The notes: generated from the letters alone by a model not told the origin. Counted from the first letter of the stretch, positions 18,001-26,853 are shown. The stretch: 48,489 nucleotides of DNA from Gammaproteobacteria bacterium (GCA_025359085.1 JANYHL010000042.1:1-48489); one strand, 5' to 3'. A program made the numbers and translations.

Positions 18001-18416
18001 CCATCATCGGGGTGATGCCAGGCCACGCGCTGCTTGGGGCCCAGTTCACCGCCACTTCCATGATCGGCATGATCGCGCTGGCCGGCATCATCGTGCGCAA
18101 CTCCATTTTGCTGGTCGACTTTATCGAGCTGCAAGTCGAACAGGGCATGGCGTTCAAGGCGGCGGTGGTGAACTCGGCCGCAGTGCGGGCGCAGCCGATT
18201 GCATTGACCGGCCTGGCGGCCATGATCGGCGCCTTTTTCATTCTGGACGACCCGATTTTCAACGGCTTGGCCGTGTCCCTGATTTTTGGCATTCTGGTGT
18301 CCACCTTGCTCACGCTGGTGGTGATACCCGTCCTCTATTTCGCCTTGTACCGCAGGCGCATGGAAGCGCGTGCCGAAGGAATCACTGTGGTGCCAGTGCT
18401 ACCGGCTTCTCATTGA
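15081..18416 (+). CDS. RND efflux pump, inner-membrane permease
   Basis: A 1111-residue proton-driven exporter of the AcrB/RND superfamily. Seen: TM1 NALTPLLALVALLLGLFAVLV followed by PREEEPQINV; the periplasmic porter repeats; TM4 with SIGILVDDAIVVVENIHRH, where D445-D446 are the proton-relay pair; a second half beginning near 16800 with LLLAGILVALLLSVGLTLVEA; and a final block GLAVSLIFGILVSTLLTLVVIPVLYFALYRRR. The PREEEP motif after TM1 and the hydrophobic loop belong to a group of Proteobacterial RND pumps unlike CusA; the methionine clusters of copper exporters are not apparent. Substrate unknown. Being co-transcribed with a DUF2892 protein and a CsoR-like repressor suggests a small reactive substance or signal, but this is inference. 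Confidence 0.93.
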   Translation: MSMSNKPMGVSGRIAAAFQGNALTPLLALVALLLGLFAVLVTPREEEPQINVTMANVLIPFPGASSADVQSMVARPAEQVLSQIADIEHTYSMARPGLAILTVQFKVGVPRTEALVRLYDVLNANQDWLPRDLGALAPIVKPKGIDDVPVLGVTLWSREVLSAYELERVAHAVEAEIKSVPGTREVQTIGGPGRAVQVWLDPVRLRERGVDLLALKASLAASNFGMTSGAVLDTTGKSVQMLTVETGEFLRSEQDVGDLVVGVSKGLPVYLREVARIETGAQLPKRYVWFTPGVGATPAPAVKPSSATPEQVSATLPVGSVYPAVTISVTKKPGQNAVDVSRAVRDRIESLRNTVIPSNIETSITRDYGETAAEKANKLMQKLAFATGSVILLVGFALGRREAVIVGAAVILTLTATLFASWAWGFTLNRVSLFALIFSIGILVDDAIVVVENIHRHQQLNPDATLKDIIPRAVDEVGGPTILATLTVIAALLPMAFVSGLMGPYMSPIPINSSLGMAISLAIAFTVTPWLALKLMKPHSHAAGEHGGAQTKGLGPKLQKLFSGVLGPFLESGRKRWLLLAGILVALLLSVGLTLVEAVVMKMLPFDNKSEFQVVVEMPAGTPLEDTAATLHELGAFLAQQPEVLNLQAYAGTASPITFNGLVRQYYFRSEADQGDLQVNLVDKHHRSEKSHVIAQRLRVDLEKIGLKHKAIIKVVEVPPGPPVMSPLVAEVYGPDEAGRQQLAARLAQAFAATPDIVGVDTSLKENAPRAYLRVRRQRAESLGIPVAVIAQTAAMALSGVDAAYLHDGQSKYPVPVRLQLPLESQVGLDALLAMPLRAANGQMVPLSELVQVERGVIDKSLFTKDLKGVSYVFGDMAGKLDSPLYGLFAIRGKLADAALPGMGELGEYWINQPQDPYRQYALKWDGESQITYETFRDMGAAYGVGLILIYLLVVAQFRSYLTPLVIMAPIPLTIIGVMPGHALLGAQFTATSMIGMIALAGIIVRNSILLVDFIELQVEQGMAFKAAVVNSAAVRAQPIALTGLAAMIGAFFILDDPIFNGLAVSLIFGILVSTLLTLVVIPVLYFALYRRRMEARAEGITVVPVLPASH

Positions 18417-18473
18417 GGCCGTGTTGCCCGTCGTTTTCTCGTTCTATTATTTTTTAACTTCAGGAGTATCACC

Positions 18474-18698
18474 ATGACAGTTCAGCGTTATATCGTTATT
18501 TTTGCCGGTTTGTTCATCATGATTTCGTTGGCGCTGGGGGTCGAGGGCAGCCCCTTGTTTGTGAGCAAATGGGCGCTGGCCTTTACCGCTTTTGTCGGTG
18601 CCAATCTGTTCCAGTCCGGCTTCACCAACTTTTGCCCGCTGGGCATCATTCTCAAGAAACTGGGCGTGCCTGAGTCGAAAATTGGCTGTGCCAATTGA
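18474..18698 (+). CDS. DUF2892 small membrane protein
   Basis: A 74-residue protein with two hydrophobic segments, RYIVIFAGLFIMISLALGV and WALAFTAFVGANLFQSGF. A cysteine-containing tail follows, FTNFCPLGIILKKLGVPESK. This is the DUF2892 family, the membrane domain found at the C-terminus of rhodanese YgaP and as free proteins in sulfur-handling operons. The FCP motif near the membrane could carry or pass a persulfide, which is inference. It has a good ribosome binding site, caggagtatcacc, and lies 58 bp after the pump and 55 bp before the repressor in the same operon. Confidence 0.85.
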   Translation: MTVQRYIVIFAGLFIMISLALGVEGSPLFVSKWALAFTAFVGANLFQSGFTNFCPLGIILKKLGVPESKIGCAN

Positions 18699-18752
18699 GA
18701 TGGGGGAAGACCTGCGGGCCCTCATTTATTTTTGTGATGCAAGGAATCAACC

Positions 18753-19043
18753 ATGACTATTCTCACCGACGCCGATGCCCGCACCGAGATTCTCAACCGT
18801 CTGCGGCGTGCTGAAGGCCAAATTCGCGGTGTGCAGCGCATGATCGAAGAAGGGGAGAGTTGTCTCAAAATCGGGCAGCAGTTCTCCGCCGTGCGCAAAG
18901 CGCTCGACAGCACTTATTTGCGCATGACGATGTGCTTCATGGAGCAGGGGCTGGAAAACTGCCTGCAACCGGATGAGTCCCAGAAAGCCGGGATGGACAG
19001 CATGCTCAAAGACATGGAATCCCTGCTAGCGCGCATGGGCTGA
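18753..19043 (+). CDS. CsoR/FrmR-family repressor lacking the copper ligands
   Basis: A 96-residue all-helical tetrameric repressor of the CsoR/RcnR/FrmR/CstR family. Seen: ILNRLRRAEGQIRGVQRMIEEG, the DNA-contacting first helix, then SCLKIGQQFSAVRKAL with the universally conserved Cys at residue 37. Aligned on that Cys, the copper-binding His of CsoR (25 residues on) is Phe62 and the third ligand Cys (29 on) is Gly66; instead there is Cys61, and Cys70 further on. This is not a copper site, nor a standard FrmR or RcnR site. Two cysteines 24 apart suggest a thiol-based sensor, with CstR the closest idea, though CstR spacing differs. It is the last gene of the efflux operon and the likely ligand for the operator at 13930-13949. 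Confidence 0.88.
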   Translation: MTILTDADARTEILNRLRRAEGQIRGVQRMIEEGESCLKIGQQFSAVRKALDSTYLRMTMCFMEQGLENCLQPDESQKAGMDSMLKDMESLLARMG

Positions 19044-19047
19044 CCGG

Positions 19048-19117
19048 ATTTATATGCCAAATCAGGCTGTAGCCACCGTACTTACTACGTAGCTTGCTAC
19101 TATTAGTATAGTAAAAA
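19048..19117 (+). repeat. ~65 bp repeat, copy 4, between convergent genes
   Basis: Reads tttatatgccaaatcaggct, then gtagccaccgtacttact, and a small hairpin tactat-tagt-atagta at the end. It fills the gap between the repressor stop and the mnmA stop and may serve both as transcription end structure. Confidence 0.8.
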
Positions 19118-19127
19118 CAACCCTGAC

Positions 19128-20282
19128 TCAGGCGACAATGACGCCGCCGCCCAGGCACAGCTCGCCGTCGTACAACACCGCCGACTGTCCCGGTGTCACG
19201 GCCCATTGGGGCTGGGGAAAGGTCAGGCTGAAACCTTCGCCCGCACCGGCTGCCAGGGTGCACGGCGCATCCGACTGGCGGTAGCGGGTTTTGGCGCTGA
19301 ACTGGCCAGCAGCCGGGGCCGCGCCCGCCACCCAACTGGCATCCTGCGCGCTCAATTGAAACGACTGCAGCCACGGGTGCTCATGGCCTTGCACCACCCA
19401 CAGCGTGTTGCTTGCCAGGTCTTTGCGCGCCACGAACCAGGGTGCGTGCTCGCCGCCGCCGCGCTGTGCGCCTTTGGCTTTGAGGCCGCCAATGCCCAAG
19501 CCCTGGCGTTGACCCAGGGTGTAAAAACTCAGGCCCACGTGGTCACCAATGGTGTGGCCCTTGTCGTTTTTAATGGGACCCGGCTCGCGGGCGATGTAGC
19601 GGTTCAAAAAATCACGAAATGGACGTTCGCCAATGAAACAGATGCCGGTGGAGTCTTTTTTCTTGGCGTTCGGCAGGCCAATCTCCAGCGCAATGCGACG
19701 CACCTCGGTCTTCTGCAGTTCGCCCACCGGGAACAGTGTTTTCGACAATTGCGCCTGGTTCAGCCGGTGTAAAAAGTAGCTCTGGTCTTTCGAGGGGTCC
19801 AGGCCCTTGAGCAACTCGAAGCGACCCTCGCCCGCTTGGGCCTGCGCCGCGTCGAGCACGCGACCATCCGCGGCCAGGCAACGGACCCGGGCGTAGTGGC
19901 CGGTGGCGATTTTCAGCGCCCCCAACCGCAGCGCGTGTTCCAGAAACGCCTTGAACTTGATCTCGGCATTGCACAGGATGTCCGGATTGGGCGTGCGCCC
20001 GGCCTGGTATTCGCGCACGAACTCGGCAAACACCCGGTCTCTGTATTCGGCGGCAAAGTTGACGTGTTCAATCTCGATGCCGATCACATCCGCCACGGCG
20101 GCGGCATCGACAAAGTCAATGTTGGAGGAGCAGTATTCACTGTCATCGTCATCCTCCCAGTTTTTCATGAAGATGCCAATGACCTCGTAGCCTTGCTGTT
20201 TGAGCAGCCAGGCGGTCACGGCCGAGTCCACGCCGCCGCTTAATCCCACCACCACGCGTTGCCCACTGTGTCGCTTGTTCAT
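19128..20282 (-). CDS. mnmA: tRNA-specific 2-thiouridylase MnmA
   Basis: A 384-residue enzyme that activates U34 of Lys, Glu and Gln tRNAs with ATP and transfers sulfur from the TusE relay to make 2-thiouridine. Seen: the PP-loop SGGVDS at residues 15-20, Cys104 in [13 protein letters not shown], and Cys215 in [17 protein letters not shown], the two catalytic cysteines; GHYARV; and the C-terminal beta-barrel. The ATG at 20282 is preferred over an in-frame one at 20312, because aaggataatc gives a ribosome binding site and [17 protein letters not shown] is the family start. An insertion of about 16 residues (about 139-157, Ala/Gln rich) is present relative to the E. coli protein. It is downstream of a Nudix gene on the same strand, 52 bp apart. 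Confidence 0.96.
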   Translation of the reverse strand: MNKRHSGQRVVVGLSGGVDSAVTAWLLKQQGYEVIGIFMKNWEDDDDSEYCSSNIDFVDAAAVADVIGIEIEHVNFAAEYRDRVFAEFVREYQAGRTPNPDILCNAEIKFKAFLEHALRLGALKIATGHYARVRCLAADGRVLDAAQAQAGEGRFELLKGLDPSKDQSYFLHRLNQAQLSKTLFPVGELQKTEVRRIALEIGLPNAKKKDSTGICFIGERPFRDFLNRYIAREPGPIKNDKGHTIGDHVGLSFYTLGQRQGLGIGGLKAKGAQRGGGEHAPWFVARKDLASNTLWVVQGHEHPWLQSFQLSAQDASWVAGAAPAAGQFSAKTRYRQSDAPCTLAAGAGEGFSLTFPQPQWAVTPGQSAVLYDGELCLGGGVIVA

Positions 20283-20334
20283 AGGGGTGAGATTATCCTT
20301 GCCTGCTGGCAAGGTCGGCTGCCAGCGGGAAAAT

Positions 20335-20808
20335 TCAGCCGGTGATGCTGGCGTCGGCGATGACCAGTTCCAGCGGGTAACGTTTGCCGGCCAGGTAGTC
20401 TTCGATGCAGCACAGCACCATGGGGCTGCGCAAACGCGCGTGGTTGGCGCGGATGTCTTGCAGCGTCATCCAGAGCGTGCGCACAATGCCGTGGTCCAGT
20501 TTGCGCGTCGGGTCGGGCGCGCCGAGCTCGCCGCAAAAGGCAAAGCGCATGTAAGTGATTTCTTCCCGGTTGGTCAGTTGCTGGCGCGACAGATAGACCC
20601 CCACCAGCGCCGTGGGGGCAAATGCATAGCTGGTTTCTTCCAGCGTTTCACGGCGGCAGGCCTGCTCCGGGGTTTCGCCGCAGTCCAGGTGGCCGGCCGG
20701 ATTGTTCAGCCGCAGCCCGTCGACGGTGTCTTCTTCGACCAATAAAAAACATCCCTCGTGTTCAATGATGGCGGCGACGGTGACGTTGGGTTTCCAGCGG
20801 GTAGTCAT
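20335..20808 (-). CDS. Nudix hydrolase, NudJ-like
   Basis: A 157-residue pyrophosphohydrolase. The Nudix box [20 protein letters not shown] at about residues 39-58 carries the conserved G-x5-E-x7-RE-xx-EE pattern that binds the catalytic magnesium ions; the last small residue is Ser in place of Gly. E. coli NudJ, which removes phosphate from HMP-pyrophosphate and other diphosphates, is the nearest comparison by length and by its position upstream of mnmA, an arrangement also seen in E. coli. The substrate cannot be told from sequence. No signal or membrane segment is present, so it acts in the cytoplasm. Confidence 0.9.
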   Translation of the reverse strand: MTTRWKPNVTVAAIIEHEGCFLLVEEDTVDGLRLNNPAGHLDCGETPEQACRRETLEETSYAFAPTALVGVYLSRQQLTNREEITYMRFAFCGELGAPDPTRKLDHGIVRTLWMTLQDIRANHARLRSPMVLCCIEDYLAGKRYPLELVIADASITG

Positions 20809-20998
20809 GTCGGGATTCTGCCGTAGGCGTCGCGGGGCGACCCGGAGATTGCCCAGTCATTGATTCAAGTCATGGTTTGCGCGGGCGGGAACCGGGACAA
20901 ACTAAGTTAAGCTCTTGGGCGCAGCGTTTGCCGCGGTTCTTGCCGCCGGACAGGCGCCGAACTCGTAGTTGAAAAATCACATATTGAGGAGTCGTTTT

Positions 20999-22654
20999 AT
21001 GCAAACTGGCGTACCTAACGCAACGGTGCCGGGAAGTTCCCCGGCGGCCGTTATCCCCGCAACATCCCGCTCGGTGCAACGCATTGGCGTGCCGCGCGAA
21101 GTGTTCCCGGGCGAAAAACGCGTGGCCACCGTGCCAGAGGTGGTTGAGAAGCTCATCAAATTGGGCTTCAAGGTCGTGGTCGAGTCCGGTGCCGGGGATT
21201 TGGCCAATTTTTCAGACGATACCTACCGTGCAGCAGGTGCCGAGGTCGTAGCCGGCGCTGCCGCCCTGTGGGCTGCAGCGGACATCGTGTTCAAGGTGCG
21301 CGGACCCACCGCCGAAGAAGTCGGCCTGCTGCGCGAAGGCGGCACGCTGGTCAGCTTCATCTGGCCTGCGCAAAACCCCGAATTGATGCAGCAACTCGCC
21401 GCCAAGAAGGCGACCGTGCTGGCCATCGACGCGCTGCCGCGCACGCTGAGCCGCGCCCAGAAGATGGACGCGTTGACCTCCCAGGCCGGTGTCGCCGGCT
21501 ACCGCGCCGTCATCGAGGCGGCCAACGCCTTCGGCCGCTTCTTCAGTGGTCAGATCACGGCGGCGGGCAAGGTGCCGCCGGCCAAGGTCTTTATTGCGGG
21601 TGCTGGCGTGGCCGGATTGGCGGCGATTGGCACCGCCGCCAGCCTGGGTGCCATCGTTCGTGCCAATGACACCCGTGCTGAAGTGGCCGACCAGGTCGTG
21701 TCGCTGGGTGGCGAATTCGTCCAGGTCGATTACGTCGAAGAGGGCTCGGGCGGCGGCGGCTACGCCAAGGTCATGAGCGAGGGCTTCCAACAAGCCCAGC
21801 GTGAGATGTACGCAAAACAAGCCAAAGACGTAGACATCATCATCACCACCGCCCTGATCCCTGGCAGGCCAGCGCCCAAGCTCATCACCGCCGAGATGGT
21901 CCGGAGCATGAAGCCCGGCAGTGTCATTGTTGACATGGCGGCCGAACAAGGCGGCAACTGCGAGCTGACCGAGCCCGGTCAGGCGGTGGTCAGGCACGGC
22001 GTGACCATCGTCGGCTACACCGACCTGGTCTCGCGCCTGGCCAAGCAGTCGTCCACGCTGTACGCCTCCAACCTGTTTCGCCTCACCGAGGAGCTGTGCA
22101 AGACCAAAGACGGCATCATCAACGTCAACATGGAAGACGAGGCCATCCGTGGCCTGACCGTCACCAAGGATGGCAGCATCACCTGGCCAGCACCGGCGCC
22201 CAAGGTGGCGGCGGCTCCGGCCGCAGCGGCCAAGCCGGTTGCTGTGGTCGCCAAGCCCAAGGGCGGGCATGGTCAAAGCAGCGAGCCGGCTTCCGGCTCC
22301 AGCATGGCGATCACGTTTGGTGTGGCCGCAGTCCTGTTCTGGTTGATCGGCGCGAGCGCACCGGCGGCATTTTTGTCGCATTTCACCGTGTTCGTGCTGG
22401 CCTGTTTTGTCGGCTACATGGTGGTCTGGAACGTCAAGCCAGCCCTGCATACGCCACTGATGAGCGTGACCAACGCCATCAGCAGCATCATTGCCATTGG
22501 CGCGCTGGTGCAGGTATCACCGTGGATTGGGACAAGCAATCGACCCAATGACTTGATCAGTTGGGTGGCGGCAGCGGCGATCGTGCTCACGGCGATCAAT
22601 ATGTTCGGCGGCTTTGCCGTGACCCAGCGCATGCTGGCCATGTTCCGTAAATAA
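20999..22654 (+). CDS. pntA: NAD(P) transhydrogenase, alpha subunit
   Basis: A 551-residue subunit of the proton-translocating transhydrogenase, which uses the proton gradient to make NADPH from NADH. Seen: the NAD(H)-binding domain I, starting RIGVPREVFPGEKRVATVPE, with VFIAGAGVAGLAAIGTAASLGAIV and RPAPKLITAEMV; an Ala/Pro/Lys linker at about 400-430; and the membrane part, three or four helices from ITFGVAAVLFWLIG to PLMSVTNAISSIIAIGALVQV. The domain I and membrane parts are fused as in E. coli PntA. The start is the ATG at 20999, with gagga 9 bases upstream; the frame is open further to a TTG at 20969 without support. pntB follows after 12 bp. Confidence 0.96.
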   Translation: MQTGVPNATVPGSSPAAVIPATSRSVQRIGVPREVFPGEKRVATVPEVVEKLIKLGFKVVVESGAGDLANFSDDTYRAAGAEVVAGAAALWAAADIVFKVRGPTAEEVGLLREGGTLVSFIWPAQNPELMQQLAAKKATVLAIDALPRTLSRAQKMDALTSQAGVAGYRAVIEAANAFGRFFSGQITAAGKVPPAKVFIAGAGVAGLAAIGTAASLGAIVRANDTRAEVADQVVSLGGEFVQVDYVEEGSGGGGYAKVMSEGFQQAQREMYAKQAKDVDIIITTALIPGRPAPKLITAEMVRSMKPGSVIVDMAAEQGGNCELTEPGQAVVRHGVTIVGYTDLVSRLAKQSSTLYASNLFRLTEELCKTKDGIINVNMEDEAIRGLTVTKDGSITWPAPAPKVAAAPAAAAKPVAVVAKPKGGHGQSSEPASGSSMAITFGVAAVLFWLIGASAPAAFLSHFTVFVLACFVGYMVVWNVKPALHTPLMSVTNAISSIIAIGALVQVSPWIGTSNRPNDLISWVAAAAIVLTAINMFGGFAVTQRMLAMFRK

Positions 22655-22666
22655 GGGAGACGATTG

Positions 22667-24109
22667 ATGTCTGCAAGTTTGGCAACGGTCTCCTATATTG
22701 GAGCCACGATTCTTTTTATCTTGAGCCTGGGTGGTTTGTCCAACCAGCAAACCGCATTGCGCGGCAATCTCTACGGCATGGTCGGCATGACGATCGCCGT
22801 TCTGGCGACGGTGTTTGGCCCGCAAGTGAGCGCCGCCGGTATTCCCTGGATCATCGGCGCCATGCTGATCGGTGCCGCGATCGGCCTGTACGCGGCACGC
22901 ACCGTGCAGATGACGCAGATGCCGGAATTGGTGGCACTGATGCACAGCATGGTCGGTCTGGCCGCGATGCTGGTCGGGATCGCCACTTTCATCGATCCGA
23001 CGGCGTCTTTTCATTTGGTGGATGGCAATAGCATCCCTTTGTCTTCGGCTGAAGAATCCATCCACAAGATCGAAATCTATATTGGCATCCTGATTGGCGC
23101 GGTCACTTTTTCCGGCTCTATCGTGGCGTTTGGCAAGCTCTCCGGGCGTATCGGTGGCAACCCGCTGCTGTTGCCGGGCCGCCATTGGCTCAATCTGGTC
23201 GGTCTGCTGATGGTGATCTATTTTGGCCGCGAGTTCATCAATGCCCATACCATTGCTGACGGCATCATGCCGCTGGTCGTGATGGCGGTGATCGCCCTGC
23301 TGTTTGGTGTTCATATGGTGATGGCCATTGGCGGTGCCGACATGCCGGTGGTGGTGTCCATGCTCAACAGCTACTCGGGTTGGGCGGCAGCTGCGACCGG
23401 GTTCATGCTGTCAAACGACCTGTTGATCGTCATCGGTGCCTTGGTCGGCTCCAGTGGTGCGATCCTGTCCTACATCATGTGCAAGGCGATGGCACGCAGT
23501 TTCATCAGCGTGATTGCGGGTGGATTCGGTACCACCAGCGCCACTCCGAAACCGACTGGCGACGCGGCACAACCGGCCGGTGAGGTGACGCCTATCAGTA
23601 GCGTCGAGACCGCTGAACTGCTGCGCGAAGCCAAAAGCGTGGTCATTGTTCCCGGCTACGGCATGGCGGTGGCGCAGGCCCAGCACACGGTGTATGAGAT
23701 CACAAAACACCTGCGTGCAAAGGGTGTCAATGTGCGTTTTGGCATTCACCCGGTCGCCGGTCGTATGCCCGGCCACATGAACGTGTTGCTGGCCGAGGCC
23801 AAAGTGCCGTATGACATCGTGTTCGAGATGGATGAACTCAACGATGACTTTCCCAAGACCGATGTGGTGATGGTGATTGGTGCCAATGACATCGTCAACC
23901 CCGGCGCCCAGGACGACCCGACCAGCCCGATTGCCGGTATGCCGGTGCTCGAAGTCTGGAAAGCCAAGACCTCCATCGTGATGAAGCGCAGCATGGCGTC
24001 GGGTTACGCTGGTGTGGACAACCCGCTGTTCTACAAAGAGAACAACCGCATGTTGTTTGGCGACGCCAAGAAGATGCTGGATGAAGTCCTGATCGCGTTG
24101 AAAACCTGA
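22667..24109 (+). CDS. pntB: NAD(P) transhydrogenase, beta subunit
   Basis: A 480-residue subunit carrying membrane domain II and the NADP(H)-binding domain III. Seen: eight to nine hydrophobic segments in the first ~270 residues, starting [20 protein letters not shown], with the conserved [16 protein letters not shown] and [24 protein letters not shown]. The C-terminal Rossmann domain has [36 protein letters not shown] and [13 protein letters not shown], which bind NADP. The start is the ATG at 22667, with aaggga just before it; an in-frame TTG three bases earlier is not needed. It works only with PntA. A terminator lies 56 bp after the stop. Confidence 0.97.
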   Translation: MSASLATVSYIGATILFILSLGGLSNQQTALRGNLYGMVGMTIAVLATVFGPQVSAAGIPWIIGAMLIGAAIGLYAARTVQMTQMPELVALMHSMVGLAAMLVGIATFIDPTASFHLVDGNSIPLSSAEESIHKIEIYIGILIGAVTFSGSIVAFGKLSGRIGGNPLLLPGRHWLNLVGLLMVIYFGREFINAHTIADGIMPLVVMAVIALLFGVHMVMAIGGADMPVVVSMLNSYSGWAAAATGFMLSNDLLIVIGALVGSSGAILSYIMCKAMARSFISVIAGGFGTTSATPKPTGDAAQPAGEVTPISSVETAELLREAKSVVIVPGYGMAVAQAQHTVYEITKHLRAKGVNVRFGIHPVAGRMPGHMNVLLAEAKVPYDIVFEMDELNDDFPKTDVVMVIGANDIVNPGAQDDPTSPIAGMPVLEVWKAKTSIVMKRSMASGYAGVDNPLFYKENNRMLFGDAKKMLDEVLIALKT

Positions 24110-24164
24110 GCCAGCTCTGCCCTCATTAGTTTCAGGGCTTAACGCTTTTTCCAAACGATCAAGG

Positions 24165-24198
24165 TGGGCTCAGCTGTGTCAGCTGCGCCCATTTTTTT
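24165..24198 (+). terminator. Rho-independent terminator after pntB
   Basis: Stem tgggc-t-cagctg / cagctg-c-gccca with one mismatch, loop tgt, then seven T. The rest of the 24110-24286 gap shows only a weak promoter-like tract (near 24249-24267) before fadD. Confidence 0.85.
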
Positions 24199-24286
24199 CG
24201 ACTGGGGATTAGGGGAAACACCCTCACGTCAACAAGGATGTTCACGCGAAAATAGGCTATTTAAACAACCTTGAGGAGACATCACA

Positions 24287-25960
24287 ATGACCGACCGTAT
24301 TTGGCTTAACAGCTACCCCAAAGGTGTGCCCGCTGATATTGATCCGGGCAAGTACTCGTCGATTGTGAAAATGATGGAGGAGAGCTTCAAGAAGTATGCC
24401 GACTGCACGGCTTACAGTTTCATGGGCACGGAGCAAAGTTACAAACAGGTGGATAGCCTGAGCCTGGCGTTTGGTGTGTATCTGCAAAGTCTGGGCTTGG
24501 TCCCGGGCGACCGGGTGGCGGTGATGATGCCCAATGTGCTGCAGTATCCGGTGGCGGTGGTCGGAATTTTGCGGGCTGGCTATATCCTGGTGAATGTCAA
24601 CCCGCTGTACACCGCGCGGGAGCTGGAGCACCAACTCAAGGACTCCGGCGCCAAAGCTATTGTCATTCTGGAAAATTTTGCTTCCGTGCTGCAAAAGTGT
24701 ATTGCCGCGACACCGGTCAAGCATGTCGTTCTCTGCGCCATGGGTGACCAGCTGGGACTTCTCAAAGGCGCCCTGGTCAATTATGTGGTGCGCACCAAGA
24801 AGAAACTGGTACCCGCCTATTCGCTGCCAGGCGCGGTGCGCTTCAATGCCGCCATCGCCAAGGGCAGTGCGGGGACGCTCAAAAAGGTAGTCCTGAAGCC
24901 GGAAGATGTGGCGGTGCTGCAATATACCGGCGGCACCACCGGCGTCTCCAAGGGCGCGGTGTTGCTGCATCGCAACCTGGTGGCCAACTTGCTGCAGGCG
25001 CAAGCCTGGAATGAACCGGCGCTGAAGAAGATCCCGGCCAACGAGCAGTTGACCTCGGTTTGCGCCTTGCCGCTGTACCATATCTTTGCCTTCACGGTGG
25101 GCATGATGCTGTCGATTCGTCTGGGCGGCAAGCTGATTCTGATTCCGAATCCGCGTGACCTGGCGGCTACGTTGGCTGAATTGGCCAAGCACAAAATCCA
25201 TGTGTTCCCGGCGGTCAATACCTTGTTCAACGGCCTGGCCAACCATCCCGATTTCAACAAAGTCGACTGGCGCAGTCTGGTGGTGTCTGCCGGTGGCGGC
25301 ACGGCGGTACAAAGTGCCGTGGCCAAGCTTTGGTTCGAGAAAACCGGCTGCGCGATTGCCGAGGGCTACGGCCTGAGCGAAACCTCACCGATTGCCACCT
25401 CGAACCCGGTCACCATCACCGAGTACTCGGGCACGATTGGTGTGCCGGTGTCGAGTACTTATCTGAAGTTGCTGGATGACGAGGGCAAGGACGTGCCGAT
25501 CGGTCAATCCGGCGAGATTGCCATCAAGGGCCCGCAGGTGATGGCCGGCTACTGGCAGCGCCCGGATGAGACCGCCAGCGTCATGACGGCTGATGGTTAT
25601 TTCAAGTCCGGTGATATCGGCGTGATGGATGAACGCGGCTACTTCAAAATTGTGGACCGCAAGAAGGACATGATTCTGGTCAGCGGTTTCAATGTCTTTC
25701 CGACCGAACTGGAAGACGTCGTTTCCCAACTTGCCGGGGTGATGGAGTGTGCTTGCGTCGGTGTACCTGACGCCAAGTCCGGCGAGGCGGTCAAGCTGGT
25801 GATTGTCAAAAAAGACCCAGAATTGACCGAGGCGCAGGTGCGGGCCTACTGCAAAGAAAATCTCACCGGCTACAAACAGCCCAAGGTGATTGAATTCCGC
25901 GCTGACTTGCCAAAGACGCCGGTTGGCAAAATTTTGCGCCGGGAACTGCGCGACAAATAA
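24287..25960 (+). CDS. fadD: Long-chain fatty acid-CoA ligase, FadD-like
   Basis: A 557-residue AMP-forming acyl-CoA synthetase that turns free fatty acids into acyl-CoA for beta-oxidation or lipid synthesis. Seen: the P-loop motif LQYTGGTTGVSKGAVLLHRN at about residues 208-227, GYGLSETSPIA with the conserved Glu at about 365, GDIGVMDERGYFKIVDRKKD at about 443 (adenylate-binding Asp and hinge), and KTPVGKILRREL near the end with the catalytic Lys. The ribosome binding site ttgaggaga is 8 bases before the ATG. The length and the MTDRIWLNSYPKGVPADID start match FadD of Burkholderiales. mtnP begins 17 bp after its stop on the same strand, so read-through is likely. Whether this linkage is functional is open. 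Confidence 0.93.
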   Translation: MTDRIWLNSYPKGVPADIDPGKYSSIVKMMEESFKKYADCTAYSFMGTEQSYKQVDSLSLAFGVYLQSLGLVPGDRVAVMMPNVLQYPVAVVGILRAGYILVNVNPLYTARELEHQLKDSGAKAIVILENFASVLQKCIAATPVKHVVLCAMGDQLGLLKGALVNYVVRTKKKLVPAYSLPGAVRFNAAIAKGSAGTLKKVVLKPEDVAVLQYTGGTTGVSKGAVLLHRNLVANLLQAQAWNEPALKKIPANEQLTSVCALPLYHIFAFTVGMMLSIRLGGKLILIPNPRDLAATLAELAKHKIHVFPAVNTLFNGLANHPDFNKVDWRSLVVSAGGGTAVQSAVAKLWFEKTGCAIAEGYGLSETSPIATSNPVTITEYSGTIGVPVSSTYLKLLDDEGKDVPIGQSGEIAIKGPQVMAGYWQRPDETASVMTADGYFKSGDIGVMDERGYFKIVDRKKDMILVSGFNVFPTELEDVVSQLAGVMECACVGVPDAKSGEAVKLVIVKKDPELTEAQVRAYCKENLTGYKQPKVIEFRADLPKTPVGKILRRELRDK

Positions 25961-25977
25961 CCAAACCGGGGCAAGTT

Positions 25978-26853
25978 ATGCAAAAACCAGTTCTTGGCAT
26001 CATCGGTGGCAGTGGTGTCGAAGACATTGAAGGGCTGGTCAACAAGCGTTGGCAGCCGGTTAACTCGCCGTTTGGCGCACCATCGGACGCGCTGTTGTTG
26101 GGGGAACTCGATGGGCAGCCATTGGCTTTTTTGCCGCGCCACGGACGCGGCCATCGCATCCCGCCCTCTGAAATCAATTACCGCGCCAACATCGACGTGC
26201 TCAAACGGGCCGGTGTCACGGATCTGATTTCAGTCAGTGCGGTGGGCTCGCTGCGCGAAGATTTGCCGCCCGGCATGTTTGTGATTGTTGATCAGTTCAT
26301 TGATCGAACCTTTGCCCGCGAAAAGAGCTTTTTTGGCACCGGGCTGGTGGCCCACGTCTCGATGGCACACCCGGTCTGCAAGCGACTGGGCGACCACCTT
26401 GAAATTGCGGCCCGCAGTGCCGGCATCGACGCCGTGCGGGGCGGCACCTACCTCGTGATGGAAGGTCCACAGTTTTCCAGTCTGGCCGAATCAAATCTCT
26501 ACCGCAGCTGGAACTGCGACGTGATTGGCATGACCAACATGCCGGAGGCCAAGTTGGCGCGAGAAGCCGAGTTGTGCTACGCGGCCGTCGCGATGGTGAC
26601 CGATTTTGATTGCTGGCATCCCGATCACGACGCCGTCAGCGTGGAGACGATCATCAAAGTGCTGTTGACCAATGCCGACAAAGCACGCAGCCTGGTTAAA
26701 ACAGTGGCGCCTCTTCTGCATACCGACCCCACTGCGCTGACTTGTTCGTGCCGAACCGCGCTTCAGCATGCATTGATCACCGCGCCTGGCGCGCGAGACC
26801 CGGCACTGGCGCAGCGTCTTGATGCCGTGGCGGGCCGTGTGCTGGGGCGTTGA
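25978..26853 (+). CDS. mtnP: S-methyl-5'-thioadenosine phosphorylase
   Basis: A 291-residue phosphorylase that splits 5'-methylthioadenosine (and, in the same family, 5'-deoxyadenosine) with phosphate into adenine and 5-methylthioribose-1-phosphate. Seen: LGIIGGSGVEDIEG at the start, FLPRHGRGHRIPPSEINYRAN (phosphate and ribose contacts), ISVSAVGSL, EGPQFSSLAESNLYRSW, and VIGMTNMPEAKLAREAELCYA. A base-recognition loop TDFDCWHPDH follows; TDYDCW there indicates adenine rather than hypoxanthine or guanine, and Phe for Tyr is conservative. Methylthioinosine phosphorylase is the alternative. It overlaps the next gene by one base (tgatg), so the two are translationally coupled. First step of the DHAP-shunt cluster. 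Confidence 0.93.
   Translation: MQKPVLGIIGGSGVEDIEGLVNKRWQPVNSPFGAPSDALLLGELDGQPLAFLPRHGRGHRIPPSEINYRANIDVLKRAGVTDLISVSAVGSLREDLPPGMFVIVDQFIDRTFAREKSFFGTGLVAHVSMAHPVCKRLGDHLEIAARSAGIDAVRGGTYLVMEGPQFSSLAESNLYRSWNCDVIGMTNMPEAKLAREAELCYAAVAMVTDFDCWHPDHDAVSVETIIKVLLTNADKARSLVKTVAPLLHTDPTALTCSCRTALQHALITAPGARDPALAQRLDAVAGRVLGR

Noticed and set aside
13976-19043. Copper efflux (Cus/Cso) operon
   Set aside because: The repressor lacks the CsoR His and second Cys, and the pump has no evident methionine clusters.
21212-22450. A 412-codon minus-strand open frame
   Set aside because: Shadow of pntA; no recognisable motif.
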